Below are positions 1 to 7,974 of a stretch of DNA of 64,000 nt, in pieces. The notes below the pieces were generated by a model. The model did no database searches. It had not been told where the DNA came from and saw nothing but the letters and a program-made list of their open reading frames with translations. The stretch lies in contig CANQMP010000003.1 in assembly GCA_947624975.1 (NCBI GenBank), positions 1 to 64,000 on the forward strand. Reading direction: 5' to 3'. The stretch comes from Candidatus Gastranaerophilales bacterium (GTDB lineage Bacteria; Cyanobacteriota; Vampirovibrionia; Gastranaerophilales; Gastranaerophilaceae). Numbering within the stretch: position 1 is the stretch's first letter; every line of letters starts with the position of its first letter. The position numbers were made by a program, and so were the translations under genes.

Positions 1-330
1 TCCTGATAACTTTGTATAAGTGTCGGAATTGTCAACGCCGCAACAACACCGATTACGGCGAGTGTGATAAGAACTTCAGCGAGAGTGAAGGCAGCTTTTT
101 TAGTTTTACCCCATACAAATATCCCTTTTTTGAGGAAAGGAATATATTTATTCCCATTTCTTTCGAAAAGGTTTGTTTGAGTGGGCTTTTCTATGAGGGG
201 ATGTCCCTCAACCCGAAAAATTTTTGAGAATTTCTTGTCTTTTGGAGCTAGGATACCACTGAAACCCTTACTAGGAGAAAATCCCCCCCCCCCCCGATGG
301 GCTTAACGCACTAATAGTAATCTTCTTCAT
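1..330 (-). CDS. prepilin-type N-terminal cleavage/methylation domain protein; 3' part beyond window edge; reading frame interrupted at a G13 tract
   Basis: Reverse strand: AAAGGA-AAAACT-ATG at 330, MKKITISALSPS, then G13. Downstream frame (needs 12 or 15 G) reads ...FSPSKGFSGILAPKDKKFSKIFRVEGHPLIEKPTQTNLFERNGNKYIPFLKKGIFVWGKTKKAAFTLAEVLITLAVIGVVAALTIPTLIQSYQ, a prepilin signal. With 13 G the ATG frame stops at TAG after IFS. Confidence 0.8.
283..295. repeat. homopolymer C13 (+) / G13 (-) tract within prepilin 5' coding region
   Basis: Read directly: atcccccccccccccgatgg. Confidence 0.95.
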
Positions 331-457
331 AGTTTTTCCTTTCTATTTTTCTATACATTCTCATTATAAACGATTTTTTAAAAAATGCAAGGGGGGAAAT
401 GGAAATTTTTTATAAAATTTTAAAAATTCTTAATAAAATCTGACCCCTCACCCTAAC

Positions 458-480
458 CCTCTCCCGCAAGGGGAGAGGGG
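458..480. repeat. REP-like hairpin repeat CCCTCTCCCGCAAGGGGAGAGGG
   Basis: Palindromic stem; identical copy at 758-780; related hairpins at about 506-526 and 539-558. Confidence 0.8.
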
Positions 481-620
481 ATTAACCCACCCCTGCCCCC
501 TCCCTTACAAAGGGAGGGGAATACCGCCCCCCCCTGCCCTCCCCTTTAGGGGAGGGAGCTACCCCTCGCCCTAGCCCTCTCCCGCACGAAGGTCAATTCG
601 ACAGGGAGAGGGAATTAAAG

Positions 621-805
621 TGTAAGTTGGGGGTTTCTACCCCAACAAATTTTTAAAAGGTGGCAGACTGAGTCTGCACGCAAACTTTAAGTGAAAGGTG
701 AGAAGTGAGAGGCCCTTTTAGGCACTGCGTGCGAATTATTTAACCCCTCACCCTAGCCCTCTCCCGCAAGGGGAGAGGGGACAAGCTGAGGCATTCGCTC
801 GCAAT
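621..805. repeat. composite intergenic repeat, copy A
   Basis: tgtaagttgggggtttctaccccaacaaatttttaaaa...cagactgagtctg...gcattcgctcgcaatgaca, shared with 3711-3960 and 47735-47998. Confidence 0.8.
758..780. repeat. REP-like hairpin repeat CCCTCTCCCGCAAGGGGAGAGGG (second copy)
   Basis: Identical to 458-480. Confidence 0.8.
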
Positions 806-934
806 GACAGTCGCACCCCATCTGTCCTTCGGACTATCCCTCTCGCAAAACAATTAAGTATCGTTTTGTGAGAGGGGAATTTCTTAACGAGCCTTGCGAA
901 TTTAGAAATTTCGGCTGGAGTGGGTTATTAACAC

Positions 935-1615
935 TTATTTCCAAGGGTTGCAATCATCGGGAAACTTCCATCCGTTTAATTTTGCCTTAACCAGACAGGG
1001 CAATGATTCCTCGTTTCCGTCCCATTCATAAGGTATGTTCGGCTCTAAACCTTTGCCCTGCAAATATTTATTTCTTTCCGTATTTAGAGATTTAATAGGA
1101 TAAAATGTAAATCTAAAATAATCTTTATCCTCTATTTGATGTTTTTCATCAGTTGCATGTGAACCTATAGGATAAAAAATAAAAGTTTCGCCGAAATACT
1201 TAAAATTAAACGCAGAACCGTCAGGCAAATTAACCAATAATCCCCCTGGACTTCCTAAAGTTTCCTCTAAATAGCTGATATGGGATATTTTTAAATAAGG
1301 CTTGAAGAATTTATCAAAATTACGTGTTAAGCAATTTTCACTGTATGCCGTAGCTTTACTGCACGGATCTGTATATTCCCAAAATTCAGGCCATTTTTCC
1401 TTCTTGCCGTTATCAATTTCCGACAGAGCAATAGCATTATTCATTACATTGTAAAATTTCATAAGTCTTGTTTCAGCTACCTTTTGTTGGTATTTGTTCA
1501 TGATTGTCGGAATTGTCATCGCTGCAACAACACCGATGATGGCGAGGGTAATTAGAACCTCCGCCAAAGTAAAACCAAATTTTTTTTCTGTTTGAATACT
1601 TTTTCCGATATCCAT
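935..1615 (-). CDS. prepilin-type N-terminal cleavage/methylation domain protein
   Basis: MDIGKSIQTEKKFGFTLAEVLITLAIIGVVAAMTIPTIMNKYQQ; start moved inside the supplied ORF (935..1654). Confidence 0.85.
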   Translation of the reverse strand: MDIGKSIQTEKKFGFTLAEVLITLAIIGVVAAMTIPTIMNKYQQKVAETRLMKFYNVMNNAIALSEIDNGKKEKWPEFWEYTDPCSKATAYSENCLTRNFDKFFKPYLKISHISYLEETLGSPGGLLVNLPDGSAFNFKYFGETFIFYPIGSHATDEKHQIEDKDYFRFTFYPIKSLNTERNKYLQGKGLEPNIPYEWDGNEESLPCLVKAKLNGWKFPDDCNPWK

Positions 1616-1630
1616 AATTTTATCCTCTTG

Positions 1631-1644
1631 TTCTATATATAGAA
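1631..1644. promoter_or_regulatory. candidate XRE operator palindrome TTCTATATATAGAA
   Basis: Perfect 14-bp palindrome between divergent prepilin and XRE genes; related TTCTATATATG at 1672-1682 overlaps the XRE start. Confidence 0.4.
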
Positions 1645-1679
1645 ATAACAGCATTTATTATAGCATTAAAATTCTATAT

Positions 1680-1955
1680 ATGCAACATGCGAATTCTAAA
1701 AAATCCAAAATTATTTTTCAACTTCTTGCACAAGAACTTAAAAAAGAACGTGAAAAGCAAGAAAAATCAATCCGACTGCTTGCCTATGAATTTGATATTC
1801 AGCCTTCTTTGATTAGCAGGTTGGAAAACGGTGTAAACGAGCCTAAACTTATTTCGATATGGACAGTCTGCGAAGCACTGGGCATAACCCCGTCCGAACT
1901 TTTAAAAAGACTGGAAGCGAAATTGCCTGAAGAATTTTCACTTATTGAAAAATAA
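1680..1955 (+). CDS. XRE-family helix-turn-helix regulator
   Basis: HTH: REKQEKSIRLLAYEFDIQPSLISRLENGVNEPKL. Confidence 0.85.
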   Translation: MQHANSKKSKIIFQLLAQELKKEREKQEKSIRLLAYEFDIQPSLISRLENGVNEPKLISIWTVCEALGITPSELLKRLEAKLPEEFSLIEK

Positions 1956-2084
1956 ATCCGCTCGAACCTCTGACAAACCTTATGGTTTGTGGGTTCTCGC
2001 CTCTATGTTTTATAAAGTTCACTTAATTTCCTAATAATAAAAAGAGGTCAAAAAACCTCTTTTTTATATGGGCTCAGAGGGGCT
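1954..2084. repeat. R1: 131-bp direct repeat ending in a 16-nt copy of the tRNA-Lys 3' end
   Basis: About 3 mismatches versus R2 (2187-2317), period 233 bp; tgggctcagaggggct copied at 2069-2084. Confidence 0.9.
2039..2066. terminator. hairpin AAAGAGGTCAAAAAACCTCTTTTTT
   Basis: Inverted repeat plus T-run; second copy at 2272-2299 next to tRNA-Lys. Confidence 0.7.
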
Positions 2085-2186
2085 GTCTTGAATTTGCTCC
2101 ACGCTCGAATAGTTTCGCTTATGAACCTTCGGTTCAAATCGCTCAATATTCTCGCTATCCGGACTCGTTGCACTTCGTCCGTACGC
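2085..2186. repeat. 102-bp element X, copy 1
   Basis: gtcttgaatttgctccacgctcgaatagtttcgc...cgtccgtacgc; 6 substitutions and no indels versus 48190-48291. Confidence 0.9.
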
Positions 2187-2301
2187 AAATCCGCTCGAAC
2201 CTTAGACAAACCTTACGGTTTGTGGGTTCTCGCCTCTATGTTTTATAAAGTTCACTTAATTTCCTAATAATAAAAAGAGGTCAAAAAACCTCTTTTTTAT
2301 A

Positions 2302-2317
<16 letters not shown>
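2187..2317. repeat. R2: 131-bp direct repeat overlapping the real tRNA-Lys 3' end
   Basis: See R1. Confidence 0.9.
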
Positions 2318-2374
<57 letters not shown>

Positions 2375-2439
2375 ACAAATCTATTATACACACTCATTAA
2401 AAATTTGCAATAATTTATTTTTTGAAGTAAATTATACGT

Positions 2440-3456
2440 ATGAATGAAGTTAAAAAAGCTATGGTAATGTCCGCAGGTATCGGCTCTAGACTTGAACCGC
2501 TTACAAATACCGTCCCTAAACCGCTTGTGTCTGTCGCAAATAGACCTGTTATGGATATTCTGTTTGAAAATCTCGTTAATATCGGCATAAAAGACGTTAT
2601 TTGCAACACATACTGCCATGCCCAAAAAATTATTCAAAGATACAAAACTAACAACATCGGCGTTAATTTTAACTACATAATCGAAGAAAATCTATCAGGT
2701 ACAGCAGGCGGTTTGAAAAAATGCCAACACTTTTTTGACAAAAACGAGTTTTTCCTAGTCCTCTCCGCTGACGGACTGTCAAACGCAGACTTGAAAAAAG
2801 GGATTAAAATTCATAAAAACTCAAACGCTATAGCAACAATCGGGATTAAAAAAATTCCGCACGAAGAAATTTCACACTTCGGAGTTGTCGTGACAGATGA
2901 AAACGGATTTATAACCGAATTTCAGGAAAAACCCGCACTAAACGAGGCTAAAAGCGATTTTATAAACACAGGAATTTATATCTTTGATTACAAAATTTTT
3001 GATTATATCCCTGAAAATACGTTCTATGACTTTGCAAAAAATGTTTTCCCAAAACTTTTGGCGGAACACACAATTAATACATTCACCATAGACGAGTATT
3101 GGACTGATATAGGCACTATCGGACAATACAAACAGTCCGTAAACGACTTGTTTGACGGGAAATGCGAATTTAAACATTCACCGATAATCAACACCCCAAA
3201 AGGAGCTTACATAGTCGGAAACTCCATAATACCTTCATCTGCGGTGTTTATAGGTAATTCAACAGTCGGCTCAAACTGTGTTATCGGTGAAAATTGCACC
3301 ATAGAAAACAGCATAATTTGGGATAACGTTGAAATTTCGGACAATGTACACATAAAAGACAGCATTATATCGTCAGGCTGCACAATAAAATCAGACATAA
3401 CCGACAAAATTACGGAAACAGGCGAAATAATAGAAAAAGATATTTTAAAAATATAA
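2440..3456 (+). CDS. sugar-nucleotidyltransferase (NTP_transferase + left-handed helix repeats)
   Basis: KAMVMSAGIGSRLEPLTNTVPKPLVSVANRPVMD; C-terminal hexapeptide-like repeats. Confidence 0.85.
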   Translation: MNEVKKAMVMSAGIGSRLEPLTNTVPKPLVSVANRPVMDILFENLVNIGIKDVICNTYCHAQKIIQRYKTNNIGVNFNYIIEENLSGTAGGLKKCQHFFDKNEFFLVLSADGLSNADLKKGIKIHKNSNAIATIGIKKIPHEEISHFGVVVTDENGFITEFQEKPALNEAKSDFINTGIYIFDYKIFDYIPENTFYDFAKNVFPKLLAEHTINTFTIDEYWTDIGTIGQYKQSVNDLFDGKCEFKHSPIINTPKGAYIVGNSIIPSSAVFIGNSTVGSNCVIGENCTIENSIIWDNVEISDNVHIKDSIISSGCTIKSDITDKITETGEIIEKDILKI

Positions 3457-3512
3457 TGCTTGATTTTTAAGTTATTTAATGTTAAATTAAGACAGACGAG
3501 TTTTGATATTTT

Positions 3513-3584
<72 letters not shown>

Positions 3585-3710
3585 TTTTTTGTGCGGTTTT
3601 AACGGGAATTGAATTTCGGAAGAATGTTCATACTTTTTAGGCATGCTGTAATTGGAAAGAGTAATTTGATATTTACGGTTAGTTTGATTTTTACGGAAAG
3701 TTGAATTAAA

Positions 3711-3960
3711 AATGTAAGTTGGGGTTTCTTACCCCAACAAATTTTTAAAAGGTGAGAAGTAAAAAGTGGCAGGCTGAGCCTGCAGGCAATATATGGGGTT
3801 AACGTGGTATTTTCCCTCGCCCCGGCGAATTGACCTTCGTGCGGGAGAGGGAAGAATTTGTTAATGAGCGGAGCGAATTTACAAATTCAGGTGATGGGTT
3901 AAATAAATCGACACTTCGTGCAAATTAGCTGGATTGCTTAGCATTCGCTCGCAATGACAG
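3711..3960. repeat. composite intergenic repeat, copy B
   Basis: aatgtaagttggggtttcttaccccaacaaatttttaaaa...aattgaccttcgtgcgggagaggg...ctggattgcttagcattcgctcgcaatgacag. Confidence 0.85.
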
Positions 3961-4060
3961 ACACACCACCAATGCCAAAATTTTTAAATTCGCTTTGGGG
4001 AGCAGATGAACAGTTTTGACTCCTAACAATAGTTCATGCATAACCACAGACACAACAGAT

Positions 4061-5199
4061 TTAAACAAATTTATAAATCGTGCTTTCAAGAAGGTCTTTG
4101 TCTATATGGTAATTTCTTCCTCTTCCGCGTCCTATTACACTGTGTAAATCCGGCGTTTCTGCCTCTGCTATCATGTGATAATGCATATTGTTGGGTTTGA
4201 TAATACTAATCAGACAAGGTCTTAACCAAGTGTAACTGAAACATTCCACAAAATGACTTCCAGCCTTCATATACAGGGCATTTGTGCCCCCCCCCCATGA
4301 GGGCACACAACAACATCTGCCATATTAAAATATTTTATCTGTTCTTCTACAGAATGATTATCAGGATAGATGACTTCAAAACCGAATTTTTCAAGCATTT
4401 CAACTATTTCATTTTCATTTGTTATTTGCCTTACATAATTTCCGATACGTCGTATATAAAGTTTTTTGGGGTAATTTGCAGCCTGTGAAAAATCTATTTT
4501 ACCAATAATCTCTCTTTTAGCGTCTGTCAACAGATTTACGTTCGTTTTCCAAAAATCTTCAATAACATGTAATTTCCCGATTTTATACTTTTCTTTGTTA
4601 TTAACGAAAACAATTCTTTCTTCAGGAATATCAAGCATCATAAGAATTTGACGTATAAACGGTTTATCAAATACTAAATATTTACCCTTATAACCGAGTT
4701 TTTCAAAGCAAGTAATTTTATCAATAACCTGAAAGGTAAAATGCCAATAATTATGTGCCCATAATAAAGCCAAATCAACAGCCTCATCAACATATTTAAT
4801 ATTTTTACTTTTTTTAAGTCTTATTCCGTCGGAACACATATCCATAACATCGTTACTGTAATTAATCGATTCAAGCATTACATTGTTCTTATTGTCATGA
4901 ATTATCGAACTGAATCTGTAAACATCAACATAAAAGTCTTTTAATGTATAAATATTTCCTACATCAGTCTTTCGTGATTCAACGGGAATTTTTTTAAATT
5001 CACAATACTGAGGAACAGTCATATAATTATGTGTAAAAAGATTTATATACTTTTGAAGTCTGTGAAGTTTGTAATTTATTTCAAACTTTGGCGGAAATAT
5101 ATTTTTTAAATTTTTTATTATTAAGCTTAAAACCAAAGCAAAAAATTTAACAAACGGATTTTTAGTATTAATTTCACAAAATGGGTTAATTTTCTTCAT
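4061..5199 (-). CDS. GT61/DUF563-type glycosyltransferase, frame-split at a G10 tract (ORFs 4267..5199 and 4061..4306 are one gene)
   Basis: ...KKLYIRRIGNYVRQITNENEIVEMLEKFGFEVIYPDNHSVEEQIKYFNMADVVVCPHGGG | (G)TNALYMKAGSHFVECFSYTW...; motif restored by 11 or 8 G. Confidence 0.82.
4287..4296. repeat. homopolymer C10 (+) / G10 (-) tract in glycosyltransferase coding region
   Basis: tttgtgccccccccccatgaggg. Confidence 0.95.
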
Positions 5200-5404
5200 T
5201 TTTAGCTGTTTTCCGTAGTAACTTCCCGAAAATCTTAACAGAGCAAAATCGACTTTTCAATTATTGCCGTTTTTTTACGAAAGCGTCAAATTGCTCGTAT
5301 TATTATACTTAATTTGCATGTTTTTGTCAATAATCAATAAAATCCCGACTGATTTTTTAGAAATGGAGGTTAAAACCTGACCTGCATTGTGTATCATATT
5401 CGGC

Positions 5405-5432
5405 TTGACTTGTTAGCTTTACAGCGTACAAT
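5405..5432 (+). promoter_or_regulatory. sigma70-like promoter TTGACT-16-TACAAT
   Basis: Upstream of the Fe-S scaffold-like gene at 5465. Confidence 0.5.
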
Positions 5433-5464
5433 AGTCTTGTATATAACCAAAGGGAGTATAGAAA

Positions 5465-6169
5465 ATGTCAGATCGTATACAAATTACAAAAGAAGTAGAA
5501 GAAATGTGCTGTGTAAAACGCGGCGTAAAAGGCGAGCCTGCTCCTATCCCTCAAGAAGGTGATTGGACAAAGGTTAAGGAAATCAAAGATATTTCCGGAT
5601 TAACTCACGGTTGTGGCTGCTGTGCACCGCAGCAAGGTACTTGCAAATTGACTTTGAACGTTAAAGACGGTATTATTCAGGAGGCTCTCGTTGAAACTCT
5701 CGGATGTTCGGGCATGACTCACTCGGCTGCGATGGCAGGCGAAATTTTGCCGGGTAAAACTATCCTTGAAGCTCTCAACACTGACCTCGTTTGTGACGCA
5801 ATTAACGTCGCAATGAGAGAATTATTCCTGCAAATTGTTTACGGAAGAACTCAAACAGCTTTCTCCGAAAACGGTTTGCCCGTCGGTGCAGGACTTGAAG
5901 ATTTAGGTAAAGGCTTGCGTTCACAAGTCGGAACAATTCATTCGACAAAACAAAAAGGCGTCAGATACCTTGAACTTGCCGAAGGATATGTTCTTGAACT
6001 GGGTTTGGACAAAAATAACGAAGTTATCGGATACAAATTTGTTCATCTCGGCAAATTTATGGAAGCCGTTAAAAAAGGCGTTGATCCGAAAGAAGCTTTG
6101 GAAAAATTCACAAGCACTTACGGCAGATTTAACGATGCGGTTAAAAAAATTGACCCCAGAGTTGAATAA
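5465..6169 (+). CDS. NifU-like iron-sulfur cluster assembly scaffold family protein
   Basis: Cys-rich GLTHGCGCCAPQQGTCKL, LGCSGMTHSAAMAGEILPGKTILEAL. Confidence 0.7.
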   Translation: MSDRIQITKEVEEMCCVKRGVKGEPAPIPQEGDWTKVKEIKDISGLTHGCGCCAPQQGTCKLTLNVKDGIIQEALVETLGCSGMTHSAAMAGEILPGKTILEALNTDLVCDAINVAMRELFLQIVYGRTQTAFSENGLPVGAGLEDLGKGLRSQVGTIHSTKQKGVRYLELAEGYVLELGLDKNNEVIGYKFVHLGKFMEAVKKGVDPKEALEKFTSTYGRFNDAVKKIDPRVE

Positions 6170-6236
6170 TCGTTAATCAAAAATTCGCCATGCCTCAAAG
6201 GCGGGCAAAAGTAACAAAAATTAAGAGGAAAAAATT

Positions 6237-7241
6237 ATGGCAATAAAATTTGAAGGACAAGACAGACGTGAAGCTACTTTGAAAAAAGTCTTACCGCAGT
6301 ACGGGTTCAAGTCTTTAGAAGAAGCTCAGGAACTTTGTAAATCCAAAGGCATTGATGTTGATGCAATAGTAAAAGGTATTCAGCCTATTGCGTTTGAAAA
6401 TGCCGTTTGGGCTTACACGCTCGGTGCTGCTATAGCACTTAAAAAAGAAGCAAAAGACGCTGCGGAAGCTGCAAGTTTAATTGGTGAAGGCTTACAGGCA
6501 TTTGCAGTTCCGGGTTCAGTCGGTGATACAAGAAAAGTAGGCTTGGGACACGGTAATCTCGCAGCTATGCTTTTGAGAGAAGAAACTAAATGTTTCTGTT
6601 TCTTAGCCGGTCACGAATCTTTTGCGGCAGCGGAAGGTGCTATCGGTATCGCAAGAAACGCTAACAAAGTCAGAAAAGAACCTTTGAGAGTAATCTTAAA
6701 CGGTTTGGGTAAAGACGCAGCTTATGTAATCTCAAGAATTAACGGTTTTACTTCCGTTGAAACAAAATATGATTACAAAACAGGTGAATTGAAAGTCGTT
6801 AAAGAAACACCGTTCTCGGAAGGCGACAGAGCAAAGGTTAAATGCTACGGTGCGGATGACGTATCCGAAGGTGTTGCAATTATGATTAAAGAAGGTGTTG
6901 ACGTATCTATCACAGGTAATTCAACCAACCCGACAAGATTTCAGCACCCCGTTGCTGGTACTTACAAGAAATGGTGCTTTGAAAACGGAAGAAAATACTT
7001 CTCGGTTGCATCAGGCGGCGGTACGGGAAGAACACTTCACCCCGATAACGTTGCAGCAGGCCCCGCATCTTACGGTATGACGGATACAATGGGCAGAATG
7101 CACGGAGATGCACAGTTTGCAGGTTCATCATCCGTTCCTGCACACGTTGAAATGATGGGTGTAATCGGCATGGGTAACAACCCGATGGTCGGTGCTACCG
7201 TTGCTGTTGCCGTTGCGGTTGCAGGTGCTTTGGGTAGATAA
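6237..7241 (+). CDS. GGGtGRT family protein (function unknown)
   Basis: Contains SVASGGGTGRTLHPDNVAAGPASYGMTDTMGRMHGDAQFAGSSSVPAHVEMMGVIGMGNNPMVGATVAVAVAVA. Confidence 0.8.
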   Translation: MAIKFEGQDRREATLKKVLPQYGFKSLEEAQELCKSKGIDVDAIVKGIQPIAFENAVWAYTLGAAIALKKEAKDAAEAASLIGEGLQAFAVPGSVGDTRKVGLGHGNLAAMLLREETKCFCFLAGHESFAAAEGAIGIARNANKVRKEPLRVILNGLGKDAAYVISRINGFTSVETKYDYKTGELKVVKETPFSEGDRAKVKCYGADDVSEGVAIMIKEGVDVSITGNSTNPTRFQHPVAGTYKKWCFENGRKYFSVASGGGTGRTLHPDNVAAGPASYGMTDTMGRMHGDAQFAGSSSVPAHVEMMGVIGMGNNPMVGATVAVAVAVAGALGR

Positions 7242-7270
7242 TTCCCTAAAAATCAATTATAAAAAAACAA

Positions 7271-7298
7271 AAAGCCGGTATATATTTATACCGGCTTT
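7271..7298. terminator. bidirectional hairpin AAAGCCGGTATA-TATT-TATACCGGCTTT
   Basis: Perfect 12-bp stem between convergent genes. Confidence 0.8.
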
Positions 7299-7317
7299 AC
7301 ATATCCTAAATCAACAG

Positions 7318-7464
7318 CTATTTGCCGTAACCCGAAGAAATTGCATCCTCGGTTTCTTCAATCTTTTTCATCACTTCATTTATTTGTTCTTTGAAATATT
7401 CAAGGAACAAACTGATTTCTTCTTTAAAGCTGTATGCACCGGGCCATGCCATATATCCGTACAT
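7318..7464 (-). CDS. 48-aa small protein
   Basis: GGAG upstream of ATG; MYGYMAWPGAYSFKEEISLFLEYFKEQINEVMKKIEETEDAISSGYGK. Confidence 0.65.
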   Translation of the reverse strand: MYGYMAWPGAYSFKEEISLFLEYFKEQINEVMKKIEETEDAISSGYGK

Positions 7465-7524
7465 AATCTACATCTCCATATTATCTAACCACATTTTATA
7501 TATCGGTTGAAAATAGGAAAAACT

Positions 7525-7920
7525 TTAAAGATTTTGCCCTTCTTTTAATAATTTGTTACAATATTCGTTCAAATCTTTACACTTATATTTCGGGATATAA
7601 TCGGTGCTGTATTTTTCGGCTATGGAACGAATATTTGAGGCAGCGGAAATTATAATAATCTTTGTATTTTTGTATTCTTTAAAAAATTTTATTTGTTTAA
7701 TAAACCATTCGCCGGCAAATAGGGGCAGGAAATCCGATTCCATCTGCATATCGGTAAAGATAAAATCGTAAGGTTCATCGACGGACGAGGTTAATTTTTC
7801 GACACCCTGTTTTGCACTGAAAGCCTTATCAATTCGCAAAGGTGGTTTAAAAATCTCTCTTACGGCACTTTCATGGTACATAACCCATTTTTCGGAATCA
7901 TCAACGATTAATATTTTCAT
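7525..7920 (-). CDS. response-regulator receiver domain protein
   Basis: MKILIVDDSEKWVMYHESAV...YDFIFTDMQME. Confidence 0.8.
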   Translation of the reverse strand: MKILIVDDSEKWVMYHESAVREIFKPPLRIDKAFSAKQGVEKLTSSVDEPYDFIFTDMQMESDFLPLFAGEWFIKQIKFFKEYKNTKIIIISAASNIRSIAEKYSTDYIPKYKCKDLNEYCNKLLKEGQNL

Positions 7921-7936
7921 ACTTCGATAATAACAC

Positions 7937-7965
7937 AAAAGCCGCTTAAAAAAAGCGGCTTTTTT
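7937..7965 (-). terminator. hairpin AAAAGCCGCTT/AAGCGGCTTTT
   Basis: Inverted repeat downstream of 7975..8547. Confidence 0.7.
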
Positions 7966-7974
7966 CAATAAATC

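Noticed and set aside
12-227. Plus ORF 71 aa at window start
   Set aside because: Antisense to the prepilin reading frame, which has a clear prepilin motif.
527-534. C8 tract as a third phase-variable site
   Set aside because: Lies in the intergenic REP-like cluster with no supported reading frame; shorter than the two intragenic tracts.
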